A stretch of 43,174 bases of DNA. Origin: Acidovorax sp. FJL06. GTDB taxonomy: Bacteria > Pseudomonadota > Gammaproteobacteria > Burkholderiales > Burkholderiaceae_C. Positions 1-10,700 of the stretch are shown here, one piece after another (within the stretch, counting starts at the first letter, position 1; every line of letters begins with the position of its first letter). A model generated the notes under the pieces. That model did not search any database, had not been told where the DNA came from, and saw only the letters and a list, made by a program, of their open reading frames with translations. The stretch spans positions 1 through 43,174 of the forward strand of contig NZ_QAJR01000019.1 in NCBI RefSeq assembly GCF_003852545.1, read 5' to 3'. The position numbers were made by a program, and so were the translations under genes.

Positions 1-1385
1 CCACGCTGTCCCAGTCGTCTGCTGCAGCGATGTTGTAGGTCGTGGCACTGGCCGAACTGGTGCCGTTCTTGTTGAGCAGTGCATCGACTGCGGCAATGTC
101 GACCCCCGCCAGGGTGAAGGTGAAGCTGGTGGCCGAGGTGACCTCCACGTTGGCCGAAGTGGACAGCGTGTAGGTGGCGCCGCCTTCTCCCGTGATGGTC
201 AGCTTGGAGACCGTGATGTCGTTCGTTGCACCAATGGTCTTGACCAGGTTGGTGCCGGTGATGGTGAAGACGTGGGTGCCTCCGTCGTAGGTGGCACTGG
301 TGATGGTGGGGGCCGTGACGTTGGAGACTGTGACGGCATTGCCAGTCAGATCGGAAGTGCTGGTGCGAGACGCATCCCAGCTGGCAGCCGCTGCCAGGTT
401 GAAGGTTGTCGTATCAACGGCAGAGGTACCGTTGTTGTTCAGGATGCCGTTGATGTTGAGCTGGTCTGCGGCATTCAGGACCACAGTGAAGGACGTAGCG
501 CTAGCGGCGGTGACGTTGGCAGATGTCAGCGTGTAAGAGCCCGCCTGGCCGGTGAGCGAAAGCTTGCTCACGTCGATGGTGTCGCCCGCGACCATGTTGG
601 CGCCCGTCACCACCAGCGTGCCGGTGCTGGCATCATAGGTCGCGCTGACGACCGTGGGCAATGCATTGGAGACGGTGATGCCGTTGCCGGTGAGGTCGGC
701 AATGTTGCCACCTGTGATCACGCTGTTCCAGTCGTCAGCGGCGGCGATGTTGTAGGTCGTTGTGCTGATGGCCGACGTGCCGTTTTTGTTGAGCAGGCTG
801 TTCACACCGGCAATGTCGGCCCCGCTCAGGGTGATGCTAAAGCTGGTGGCGCTTGTCACTTCCACATTGCTGGGGGTGGACAGCGTATAGGTGGCACCGC
901 CTTCTCCCGTAATGGTGAATTTGCTGACGGTGATGTCGTTGGTTGCCCCGATTGTTTTGACCAGGCCCGTGCCGGTGACCACGAGCACATTGGTGCTGCC
1001 GTCAAAGGTGGCGCTGGTGATGGTGGGGGCCGTGACGTTGCTGACGGTCACACCGTTGCCGGTGAGGTCGGCGGCAGCTGAAGCGGTCACATCCCAGTTG
1101 GCCGCGGCCGCCAGGTTGAAGGTGGTGGTGTCTACCGCGCTGGTGCCGTTCTTGTTCAAGATGCCGTTGACGGCCAGTTGGTCGGCCGCGTTGAGCGTGA
1201 CCGTGAAGCTGGTGGCACTCGCAGCGGTGACGTTGGCGCTGGTGAGTATGTAGCTGCCCCCTTGGCCTGCCAGACTCAACTTGCTCACGTCGATGGTGTC
1301 GCCCGTGGTCATGCTGGTGGCAGTGACGGACAGAACCCCTGTACTGGCGTCGTAGGTGGCGCTGGTGATAGACGCTGGTGCAACG
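1..1385 (-). repeat. Alternating A/B coding repeats of surface protein 1
   Basis: Four units are visible, in A-B-A-B order. A units carry VAGDTIDVSKLSLTG or a close variant. B units carry LVKTIGATNDITVSK. The A+B pair recurs about every 720 bases: the string starting tggtgatggtgggggccgtg occurs near 297 and again near 1016. The array continues beyond the window. Surface protein 2 has three related but more diverged units. Confidence 0.85.
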
Positions 1386-2992
1386 TAAGGCGTCACAGTC
1401 CCGCGGATGCCATTTGTGCTAACGCCTGCAGCACCTGCGGTGTTGCCAATACCGCTTGCTCCACCACCACTGCCTCCTGCACCGATATTGCCTGTAGACA
1501 CCGAGTTGGAAGAAGCGGTATCCATGATGAGCGTACCCGTGGACCAAATACCACCTACCCCATCGCCGCCAACACCACCATTGCCTGTTGATGCGTAATT
1601 CGATGCCCCGCCGCCGCCGCCGCCGCCGCCTGCGCCGATATTGTTTGCAATCGAACTGCCCGTGATAGTGAGCGTCCCGGTGTTGTAAATCGCCCCAGCG
1701 GCTCCACCTCCTGCGCCCCCAACGCCATTCCCCCCAGCGCCACCACCGCCACCACCAATAGAGATCGACCCATTGTCTGCCATTCCACCGCTGCCGCCAA
1801 CGGAATAGCCGGCCAGACTGCCGTAACTGCCTCCCATGCCTGCGCTGCTCGAACCGCCCACCCCCCCCCCGCTAGGCCGAGCGCCACCATGCCCTCCGCT
1901 TCCGCCAACGCCTGCGGCCGGGCTCGTAGAAGGCCCCGTGCCATAAGCGCTGGAGCCTCCAGTCCCCCCCAATCCCGACCCAAAGCCACCACCTCCGCCC
2001 CCACCGCCATTTATCAGGCTTATGCTCCCACCCGCTCCGCCGCCACCCGAAGCCTTATTCGTGGTGATTGTGCTGTTCGAAATCGCCAAGACTCCGGCGT
2101 TATTGATCCCGCCGCCCAAGCCACTGGAACCGGGCACCCCTGGGGCGCGGTCACTGCTACCACCGTTGCCCACAGCCAAACCATTGGTGATAGTCAGGTT
2201 GTCAATTGAGACCGCACTGCCGGCCCCACTGGTGACAACATTCAGCACCCGCGCGAGATTTCCACCGCTGAGAGTAAAACCACCACCCACAATGGACATC
2301 TTCTGTCCATCGGTCACATTGATGGCAATCGCGTCTGCAGCACTGGCGAACGTGATGTTTCCCGTGAGGGTGATCACGTCATCCGAGCCATCCGTGTTCC
2401 CCGTCGCAATGGCCGCCTTGAGCTGCGCCACGGTGTTGACGCTGGCCGTGTGCAGGCTGAAGTCATAGCCCGTCAGTGCCTGCACATCCAGTGCGGCGGG
2501 CGCCTCGATCTGCCCGCTCGCGACTTCCAGATCCCAATCGCCTCCACGCGCTGCCCCCGCCGTGCTGTCGTTGGAGGCAGCCACATCCGCTCCCGTCACC
2601 TGCGCCAAGGCCTGCAGGAACTGGGCACCTGCTTCGCCCGCTCCGACATCGCATCCATACAGCAGCAGGTCGCCATCCGGGCCCAATGCTGCACCAATGG
2701 CTTTGAGCTGCGCCTGGTATTGCTCCAGGTTTCCGCTGAACAGCGGGCCGTTTCCCAGCAACAGCACCCCCTCATCGCCGTGCGAGACCACGCTGATGGA
2801 CGCCAGGCCATGCTCTGCTTCCAAGGCTTTCGCCATCTGAGCCACGCCGCTTTCATTCGGATCGAGGATGACCACTTTCACACCGGGGCGGGCTGCGGCG
2901 ATGATGGCCTGCAGGTCGGGAACCCGGCTGTCGATGAAGAGCACTTCACGGGCGCTGGCAAAGGATGCGTCAGGTGTATGGTCAGTGGTCAT
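1..2992 (-). CDS. Giant DUF4347 repeat surface protein 1 (3' end beyond window)
   Basis: The open frame runs from an ATG at 2992 to the window edge, giving 997 visible residues. Residues about 12-180 are a DUF4347 domain (LFIDSRV near the start, then VSHGDEG and LLYGCDVG). Residues about 190-530 are very rich in Gly, Ser and Asn, with IxNxG(T/S)LxI steps, which suggests a right-handed beta-helix. From about residue 536 there are about four copies of a ~110-120-residue unit (SATYDAS...DLTGN...VTVSN). There is no signal peptide, as is usual for DUF4347 proteins, so type I-like export is my inference. The gene starts 82 bases after the sulfotransferase stop and is probably the last gene of the cysC-sulfotransferase operon. 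It contains a G10 tract and a GGC-triplet run. Function is unproven; an adhesin or matrix protein is likely. Confidence 0.85.
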   Translation of the reverse strand, partial: MTTDHTPDASFASAREVLFIDSRVPDLQAIIAAARPGVKVVILDPNESGVAQMAKALEAEHGLASISVVSHGDEGVLLLGNGPLFSGNLEQYQAQLKAIGAALGPDGDLLLYGCDVGAGEAGAQFLQALAQVTGADVAASNDSTAGAARGGDWDLEVASGQIEAPAALDVQALTGYDFSLHTASVNTVAQLKAAIATGNTDGSDDVITLTGNITFASAADAIAINVTDGQKMSIVGGGFTLSGGNLARVLNVVTSGAGSAVSIDNLTITNGLAVGNGGSSDRAPGVPGSSGLGGGINNAGVLAISNSTITTNKASGGGGAGGSISLINGGGGGGGGFGSGLGGTGGSSAYGTGPSTSPAAGVGGSGGHGGARPSGGGVGGSSSAGMGGSYGSLAGYSVGGSGGMADNGSISIGGGGGGAGGNGVGGAGGGAAGAIYNTGTLTITGSSIANNIGAGGGGGGGGASNYASTGNGGVGGDGVGGIWSTGTLIMDTASSNSVSTGNIGAGGSGGGASGIGNTAGAAGVSTNGIRGTVTPYVAPASITSATYDASTGVLSVTATSMTTGDTIDVSKLSLAGQGGSYILTSANVTAASATSFTVTLNAADQLAVNGILNKNGTSAVDTTTFNLAAAANWDVTASAAADLTGNGVTVSNVTAPTITSATFDGSTNVLVVTGTGLVKTIGATNDITVSKFTITGEGGATYTLSTPSNVEVTSATSFSITLSGADIAGVNSLLNKNGTSAISTTTYNIAAADDWNSVITGGNIADLTGNGITVSNALPTVVSATYDASTGTLVVTGANMVAGDTIDVSKLSLTGQAGSYTLTSANVTAASATSFTVVLNAADQLNINGILNNNGTSAVDTTTFNLAAAASWDASRTSTSDLTGNAVTVSNVTAPTITSATYDGGTHVFTITGTNLVKTIGATNDITVSKLTITGEGGATYTLSTSANVEVTSATSFTFTLAGVDIAAVDALLNKNGTSSASATTYNIAAADDWDSV
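1608..1630. repeat. CCG triplet microsatellite (poly-Gly)
   Basis: Seven consecutive CCG units followed by CC. Read on the minus strand they encode a poly-glycine run in surface protein 1. Slippage by whole triplets would change the length of the glycine run without breaking the frame. Confidence 0.9.
1861..1870 (-). repeat. Homopolymeric G10 tract inside surface protein 1
   Basis: Ten C on the plus strand read as ten G on the coding strand, in the codon series AGC GGG GGG GGG GTG. The frame is open with exactly ten G. Loss of one G shifts to a frame that meets TAG at 1555-1557. A tract like this within a surface-protein gene is a classic site for slipped-strand phase variation. Confidence 0.85.
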
Positions 2993-3074
2993 GGTGATGA
3001 TGGGTGCTGGTTGGTTTGTTGGGCTTGGTTGTGGTTCAGCTTTGTCGCTGCGCCCCCTCCGGGCGCGTTTTTGC

Positions 3075-3953
3075 TCACATGGAACTGGTTGCAGGGCCTT
3101 GCGGCACGGCCGTTTGCATCCGGGCGGTGATCACATTGGCCCGGCTGTTGGCCTGGTCCTGCCAGAACGACAGCTTGCTGTATTGCTCAAACAAGTCGGG
3201 GGGCAAGATGCTCTCGCGCCGCTGCAGCCCCACCTGCGGGCGCACCTGGTGCAGCCCGTGCAGTCCCAGCGCTTCGTCAAACTCGGGGGCGTCGTATTTC
3301 ACCTGCTCAAAGTCGTGCGCAAACTCGGGCTCGCCCAGAAACTGGTAAATCAGCGGCAGCACCTTCTGCGGCGCCTGCGCCAGCAGGTCGTAGTCCACCA
3401 GCAGCAGTGAACTGGCATGTTCGCCGTAAAACGCTTCTTTCAGCGCGGTCCAGGGGTAGCCCACCATGCGGTTGCGTTGGGCCAGGGTCTCTACGCGGCT
3501 GTAGACGGTGTTGCGCTCGGTGTCGTCACTGAACAGCCTTGTGATTTCGTAGGGGTTGGCGCGGTACCTGCGCTCTATGCTGTCCATCACCCACGCCACG
3601 TTGCGTACGCAGGCAATCAGTTTGGCCCCCGGAAAGAGGTCCATCAGTGCCGGCATCTGGGCACTCCACATGCGGTTGGTGTCAAAGATGACTTCCTTGT
3701 CGCCCGCTTGATCTGCGTAGTAGCTGTCAAACAGCCCCCGCGACAGCCGCCTGCGTTGCTCTTTGGTGACCACAGGGCCAAATTCGCTGCCCGCCCCCAA
3801 CTGGTTGAGCATGTTGCGAAACAGCCCCCCCACCGGGCTGGTCATGCCCGCATGAAAGCGGGGGTTCTGTAGCAGCAGCGCCGACAGCAGTGTGGAGCCC
3901 GAACGCGGCAGGCCTGTGATGAAGTGGTAACGAACGGGTTGTGGTTTGTTCAT
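3075..3953 (-). CDS. Sulfotransferase family protein
   Basis: 292 residues. The N-terminal motif ITGLPRSGSTLLSALL (residues about 12-27) is the 5'-phosphosulfate-binding loop of PAPS-dependent sulfotransferases. Further on, SxxFDTNRMW and the IACVRNVAWVMDS segment fit the 3'-phosphate-binding strand of the bacterial sulfotransferase family. It would transfer sulfate from PAPS to an unidentified acceptor; no signal peptide is seen, so it should be cytoplasmic. It starts 8 bases after the stop of the APS kinase gene, which makes its cosubstrate, and ends 82 bases before the giant surface protein. This order suggests the sulfated acceptor is the surface protein or an associated glycan, which is inference. 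The family assignment is secure, the substrate is not. Confidence 0.9.
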   Translation of the reverse strand: MNKPQPVRYHFITGLPRSGSTLLSALLLQNPRFHAGMTSPVGGLFRNMLNQLGAGSEFGPVVTKEQRRRLSRGLFDSYYADQAGDKEVIFDTNRMWSAQMPALMDLFPGAKLIACVRNVAWVMDSIERRYRANPYEITRLFSDDTERNTVYSRVETLAQRNRMVGYPWTALKEAFYGEHASSLLLVDYDLLAQAPQKVLPLIYQFLGEPEFAHDFEQVKYDAPEFDEALGLHGLHQVRPQVGLQRRESILPPDLFEQYSKLSFWQDQANSRANVITARMQTAVPQGPATSSM

Positions 3954-3961
3954 AAGGAGGA

Positions 3962-4495
3962 CTATTCGGGTGTAGAGCCCACGCCATTGAGCATGCGCTC
4001 CACGGCCTGGCCCACGTCGATCACGCTGGTGTCGATGCGCAATGCAGGTGCCACGGGCGCCTCGTAGGCCGCCTGTATACCGGTCATTTGTGTCAGCTGG
4101 TTGGCCCGCGCTTTCGCATACAGGCCCTTGGGGTCCCGCTGCTCGCAGATTTCCAGCGGGGTGCTCACATGGATTTCCTGGCAGCGCTCCACGCCTATCG
4201 TGGCGTAGGCGGCGGCGCGTGCAGCAGATGCGGGGGAGACCATGGCCACCACGGCGTGGATGGCGTTGGCATTGAGCAGTTGGGCCATGTGCGCTGCCCT
4301 GCGCACGTTTTCTGCCCGGCTGGCTTCGTCAAACCCCAGGTCTTTGCACAGGCCCGTGCGCAGTTCGTCCCCGTCAATCACGCAGGCGGGTTCTCCGCGC
4401 TCACGCAAGGCTGCTGCCAAGGCCTGCGCCAAGGTGGTTTTGCCGGAGCCTGGCAGGCCTGTGAGCCACCAGGTGGCGGCCGTTTCTGGTTTCAT
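3962..4495 (-). CDS. cysC: Adenylyl-sulfate (APS) kinase
   Basis: 177 residues from the ATG at 4495. An in-frame start at 4573 exists, but the extra 26 residues are unlike the family. The Walker A loop GLPGSGKTT lies at residues 13-21. It is followed by the family features VIDGDELR, FDEASRAENVRR and the C-terminal QMTGIQAAYEAP segment. It phosphorylates adenosine 5'-phosphosulfate to PAPS. It stands alone here, without cysD or cysN, next to a sulfotransferase, so it probably supplies PAPS for sulfation rather than for assimilation. A conserved motif 83 bases upstream is shared with a cysC remnant near 11 kb. Confidence is high in the enzyme, moderate in the dedicated role. Confidence 0.93.
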   Translation of the reverse strand: MKPETAATWWLTGLPGSGKTTLAQALAAALRERGEPACVIDGDELRTGLCKDLGFDEASRAENVRRAAHMAQLLNANAIHAVVAMVSPASAARAAAYATIGVERCQEIHVSTPLEICEQRDPKGLYAKARANQLTQMTGIQAAYEAPVAPALRIDTSVIDVGQAVERMLNGVGSTPE

Positions 4496-4577
4496 AAGAA
4501 AAGAAGGGAGGCATCCAGCACTCCTGCAGGTTCCGCAGGCACCGCTTGGGGGCACGCAAGGCCCAGGCCTCAAAGGA

Positions 4578-4628
4578 TTAACAATTTGGAGACTATGGGT
4601 TTTTAACCAATGTCTCCCAGCTTGTCAC
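4578..4628 (-). promoter_or_regulatory. Shared upstream motif, copy A (cysC operon)
   Basis: On the plus strand, TTAACAATTTGGAG is followed after 29 bases by CTTGTCAC. The same two blocks, 26 bases apart and with a similar spacer end (ACCAATGT versus CCCAAAGT), lie upstream of the cysC remnant at 11221-11268. Both copies start about 80 bases before the respective ATG. It is likely the promoter or operator region of the operon. I cannot assign a sigma factor or regulator. Confidence 0.6.
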
Positions 4629-4708
4629 TCATTGTTTCTCTTTGTTGGAATCTGTCCCCCGACAGTCTGTTCACAGGCTTGGCTGGCGGGCCGGTATGCG
4701 GGTGCCAC

Positions 4709-7700
4709 TCAGAACCAGAAGGGGTTGTGCCCCATGTCCGGCGCCAGCCCCACGATCGACAGCGCCAGCTTGCCCGGCGCACCCGGGTCCGTGATGATCC
4801 CGTCCACCTTCCCGTCCGCATCGAACTGCCCTCCGTCCTCGATGTGGAAGTCCAGCCTCATCTTCCCTCCCTCCATCACCGTCTTGCCTCCGTACGGCTC
4901 GCTCGCCAGGTTCACCCATTGCCCGTGGCTGTCCTGTTTCCAGTAGCCGTTCACTCCCAGTGCCGGGTCCACGTACAGGCTGAAGTTCTCTCCCGTCTTG
5001 CCCGCTCCCAGCGCCACCGTGAAGCTCACCAGCCCTATCGGCATTTGCATGCCCGCTGGCAGGTTGGCCGGTGCGTCCTTTTGCACCAGGCTGGTGATGC
5101 GCGCGTTGTCGTTGGCGCTGCCCACCTTGCCGTTCTGGCTGCTGGCCACCAGCGTGGTGAAGGTGGGCGGTGCACTGCCCGGGTTGCTCTGCCCCGTGGG
5201 GCTGAGCACGAAGCCTATCGAGGCAACTCCTGCCTGTTCGCTGTCCTTGATGCCGTCTCCGTTGCCGTCTCCCACCACGATGGCTCCATTGGGGCCTGGG
5301 ATGCCTGGGGCCTGGTCTTCCACCGTGTTGGGCACTCCGTCGTTGTCCGGCACTCCGGGTGTGGGGGTTGGCGTGGGCGTGGGGATGACCGGGTCAGGGT
5401 CTGCGGGAGCGGGGGCGATCACCACGTCAAAGGTGTCGGTCACCGTGCCGCCGTGACCATCGTTGGCGATCACGTCGATGCCGAGGGTGCCGATGTTGGC
5501 GGTGGCAGGGGTGCCGCTGAAGGTACGGGTGGCGGCATTGAAGCTCAGCCAGGCTGGCAAGGCTCCTCCGCCCGCAAGCTGGGCGCTGTAGGTGAGTGTG
5601 TCACCCAGGTCCATGTCGGCAAAGGTGTTGGATGCGAACTGGAAGCTGAATGCAAAGCCTTCCGTGGCGCTGCGGTTGGGGATGGCGTTGGCGACCGTGG
5701 GGACATCGTTGGTGTTGGCCACTGAAATGTCGAAGGTGTCCGTCACCGTGCCACCATGGCTGTCGTTTGCAATGACATCGATGCTCACGGTTCCAACGTG
5801 GGCGTTGGCGGGCGTACCGCTGAAGGTACGGGTGGCGGCATTGAAGCTCAGCCAAGCTGGCAAGGCTCCTCCGCCCGCAAGCTGGGCGCTGTAGGTGAGT
5901 GTGTCACCCAGGTCCATGTCGGCAAAGGTGCTGGATGCAAACTGGAAATTGAACGCCGAGTCTTCCGTGGCGTTCTGATTGGGGATGGCGTTAGCGACTG
6001 TGGGAGCATCGTTAATGTTGGCCACCACAATGTCAAAGGTGTCCGTCACCGTGCCGCCATTGCCGTCATTGGCAATGACGTCGATGCTCACGGTGCCAAC
6101 GTTGGCATTGGCTGGTGTGCCGCTGAAGGTGCGGGTGGCGGCATTGAAGCTCAGCCAGGCTGGCAGAGCCCCCCCGCCTGCGAGCTGGGCGCTGTAGGTG
6201 AGTACGTCACCGGCATCCGTGTCTGCAAACGTGTTGGATGCGAACTGGAAGTTGAACACCGAGTCTTGCACGGCGTTTTGGTTCGGGATCAGGTTCGCCA
6301 CTGTCGGGGTGGCATTCAGCTGCGCAGTCAGCACGAAGTCATTGCCATCACCACCAACATAGCTGGCTTTCATCCGAATGCCACCCACCATGACCATCCC
6401 GCCCTCTGCCAAGCCACTGAAAGTCCCCACGATCGCATCGACTCCGTCGTTGGAGATGAGGGTGTGGGAGCTCCCATGAACAGGGGAGTAACTACCAAGG
6501 CTGGCCGCCAGCGTGGCACCTGTCAGGTTGACTGTGCCAGTGACCTTCACTTCGTCAATTGATGCCGCACCAGAACCGTTGATCTGAGCCACCAGCACGC
6601 TGCCAGAGTTCATGGTCAAGTTGCCGGTGCTCAACGCCCCGGCGCCTCCATTGACGCCATCGATCCCTGCCGCCAGCGTGCCTCCATTCTGAACGGTAAC
6701 CTGGCCACTCAACGTCCCGGTGCCCGCCAAGGTACCGCCACTTTGCAACGTGGTCGCGCTGGCCGTGCTGCCAGTGACCGAGAGTTTTCCACCGGAAACC
6801 GTTACAACACCACTGTTGGTATTGCCCCCCGAAAGCGTCAAAGTCCCGCCCCCCGCCTTGGTCAACGCCCCCGCGCCGGAGAAAACACCAGACCATGTCA
6901 CGTCGTTGACCACATTCACGGTCGAAGTGCCGGAAATTGTGGTTGCCTTGCTCATGGTCACACCACTGCCATTGATCTGCAGCGTCGTACTAGACAGGGT
7001 CAGCACGCCGGTACCCAAGTTGCTGCCGTCATTGATCTCCACCACCCCTCCGGAGATGGTGGTCGTCCCCGTATAGGTGTTGGCACCCGTCAAAATCATC
7101 CGACTGTTGGGCCCCGAATTGGGCGTGATGGCCAGGTTGCGACTTCCCCCACTTTCGGTGATGTTGCCGCTGAAAGTGACGATGCAATTGCCCGCCGCAC
7201 CGTTGATGACGGTGGCATTGCCAGCCAGCACGATGTCGTTGCTGGCGGTCATGGCCCCTACGTTGAGGAAGCCCAGGGAGGCCCCGCTGGCGAGCGCAAT
7301 TTGACCAGTCCCCAGTGCGGTCGCCGAGGCGTTGTCCACCAAGTAGCCAGCATTGACTGTCTGCATGCCACTGTGGGTGTTGTTGCCGTACAGGGACAGG
7401 AAATAGGTGCTGCCATTCTTGGTGATGGCGCCCGACCCGCTGATGTCACCCTTGAGATTGATGTCCCCGCTCTGGGTGTTGAAGGTGGCACCGCCACTGC
7501 CGATCACCAATTGGCTGCTCAACGTGATCTGGCTTCCGCCGGGGGCAGCCGCCACCGTGGCGCCATCCAGGGTCAGCGTACCCCCTCCCGTGTGGTTGAT
7601 CACCGCGCCGGTATTGTTGATCGAGCCCGAGCCATCAAGAGATCCCGCCAGGGTCAAAGCGCCGCTGCTGGTCTTGCTGAAGGTGGCTCCGCCACTTCCG

Positions 7701-10700
7701 ATCACCAGCGCGTTGGACAAGGTCTGGGCTGCACTGTTCGTATCGGCCAGCGTGGCGCCATTCAAGGTTAGCGAGCCAGAAGAGAGATGCCCGGGGTCCG
7801 AAATACGCAGCGTGCCACCATTCACGGTGATGTCGCCACTCATGCTGGTGTTGTTACCGACATTGGCCAACACCAAGGCTCCCGCCCCCGTCTTGCCCAA
7901 CGTGCCAGCACCCACCAGCAGGCTGGAAATCGTGGTCGCCCCCCCAGCACTGTTGTTGAAGGTCAGGGTCTTGCTGGCGTTGAGGCTCAAGGTGCTCCCC
8001 ATCAGGTTGAAACCATTGCCCGCAGTGGCATCCACCGCGACGCTGTCCGTGACCGACAAGTCGCCGGCCAGTGTCATCGCGCCCGTGAAGCCGCTGGACA
8101 GCAGCAACGTATCCGTCCCCGCCTGGCCGTTGGCGATGGCCATGGCTTCGCTGAAGCTCACGCCATCGTTCACATTGACCGAACTGGTATCGGCGGTGTT
8201 GGTCACATAAATGCTGCTGCTCGCGACCGTGACGTCCGAGGTCGTGCTCCCGCCTCCGTCGGAGAGTGTGAAGCGCACCGTCTCGTTCCCGGCAGGCGTG
8301 TCATTGCGGTAGGTGATGCCACGCACCACGGCCTGGACCAGGGCATTGGTGGCTATCGTGCCGGAGCTGGTGAAATTGACGGTGAGCACCCCGCCTGTGT
8401 CGGTAAAGGTGGCAAAAGTCTGCCCACCGGATTGCAGGTTTCCGCCATTGACCGAAAAGCCGGCCGCGTTGAAGCCCAGGGTGTCTGCTGCCCAGGCCGT
8501 ACCCTGGCGCTGCACGGTCAGGCTGCCGCCCGCCCAATCGCCCTGGCCGCCGCTGAGCGCGCCAAACTCGGCATCCAGCACCGTGGCGTTGCCACCAGCG
8601 TCCAAAACCACGGTGTTGCCGACGCCAGCCCAACTGACCGTGTCACCATTCAGACCGCTCGTTTGCGGCTTGCCATTGTTGCCACTGACCGTGATGCCGT
8701 TACCCGCCAAGTCGGCGATCACGGCCGCGGCATCGGCACCAGCATTCCAGTCTTCTGCGGCGGCCAGGTTGTAGACCGTGCCCCCCTCGGAATTGTTGCC
8801 GTTCTGATTCAGCAAGGCGTTGACCGCTGTCTTGTCCGTGGCGCTCAGGTTCAGCGTAAAGCTGGTGCCCGAACCAATGTCCACATTGCCAGTGTCCGTC
8901 AGCATGTAACTGGCCCCGCCTTCACCTGTCAGTGTGAACTTGTTGGCCACGATGTCGTTGTTGGCCCAGACCAGGGATTTGAAGCCGGTGCCGCTAACCA
9001 CCAGCGCACCGGTGGCGGCGTTGTAGCTCGCGCTGGTGATCGCAGGCGGAGAGACATTGCTCACCGTGACGGGGTTGGTCGTATCCGAGGTGTTGGAGCC
9101 AGTCACGACGCTGTTCCAGTCGTCCATGGCGGTCAGGTTATAGGTGCTGCCACCGGTAGAGGTCGTTCCATTGCGGTTGAACGCAGGCTCGATCACGGCC
9201 CGGTCGCTCACATTGAGCGTGATGGAAAACGAGGTGGCGCTGGTGATCTCGACATCGGACGAGGTCAGGGTGCGCGTAACGCCACCGTCGCCGGTCAGCA
9301 TGAGCTTGGAGACCGAGATGTCGTTGTTGGTGCCGACCGTTCTGACGAGGTTGACGCCGGTGACCGTCAGCACATGGTTGCTGGCGTCGTAAGTGGCTGA
9401 GGTGATGGTCGGTGCGCTGACATTGCTCACCGTCACGGTATTGCCGGTCAGGTCTGCGGGCGCGCTGGCGTTGGAGTCCCAATTTGCCGCAGCAGCCAAA
9501 TTGAAGGCGGTGAAATCGACGGCCGACGTACCGTTGCGGTTGAGCAGACCGTTGACCGCGGCTTTGTCTTCCGCATTCAGTGTGACGCTGAAGGCCGTAC
9601 TGCTACTGGCCGTCGTGTTGGGCGAGGTGAGCGTGTAAGTCTGACCACCCTGCCCCGTCAAGGTGAGTTTGCCAGGATCGACAACATCGCCAGCCACCAT
9701 GTTCGTGCCAGTGACAGCCAAGATGCCGGCACTGGCGTCGTAAGTAGCGCTGGTAATGGTCGGGCCCACAACCGCCGCCGAGATGCTGATGTCATCGATC
9801 TCAGGCGTGACCGCCCCGCTCCAACTGAAGCGGATCTCGTCAACGTTGTCGCAGCTGCTGTCAAAGGTCAACAGACCGTAGCTGCCGCCCGCCGTGTTGC
9901 CGAGGTTGGCGAAGGTGATATGGTCAGCCGAGTCGCTGCTGGTCATATTGACCAACTCACCTGCCACCACCAGTGCATTACCCCGATAGGCGCTGACCGT
10001 CACCGCGGTCGCGCCCGCCGAAGACCCCAGCACAAAGGAATTGAGCTTGAAGTCCGTGCCGTCGGTGGACTTCATGGAGAAGCTGGAGATCACATTACCA
10101 TTCAGATTCCAGACGAAATTCCGGTCGCTGCCGCTGCCGTCCAGGTTCGAGTTGAAAGCTTGATCACCCGCGTTTGGCGTGGCCATGTCGTTACTGGAGG
10201 CCGAAGTGAAGGTCCAGCCGTTCACATTCATACTGGACACCGAATACTCAATCAACAGCCCAGCACCATCGAAATTTTCGCTGGCGATGCCCAGCAGGCC
10301 GTTGTACCGCGCGAGGGCGGAGGCATCAAAAGCCAGGGGTGCCTCGACGACGCCTGCCCGGGCCTCCAGAGTCCAGTTACCACCGAGGCGCGCAGCCCCC
10401 GTCAGATCGGTGGATGCCGCCACATCAGCTCCCGTCAAGGCCGCCAGTGTGTCGAGAAACTGCAGCCCCTGCCCGCCACTTGCCAGATTGCACGCATAGA
10501 CCAGCATGTCGCCATCGGCCGTGAGCCCTTTGCCCAAGGCCGCCAGCGCGGCCTGGGTGTCTGGACGCTCCAGCATCGCCTGATTCAGTAAGGTGCTTCC
10601 CAGCCACAACTGGCCCGCGCTGCCATGGGCCAGAACATGCACAGCCCCTACATCGCCCCGCTCACCCAAGGCTGCACGCATCTGTGCCAACCCATCTTCA

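Noticed and set aside
5404-6312. CRISPR-like regular repeats
   Set aside because: The 303-base units are coding, with no short repeat/spacer structure; they encode Ig-like domains.
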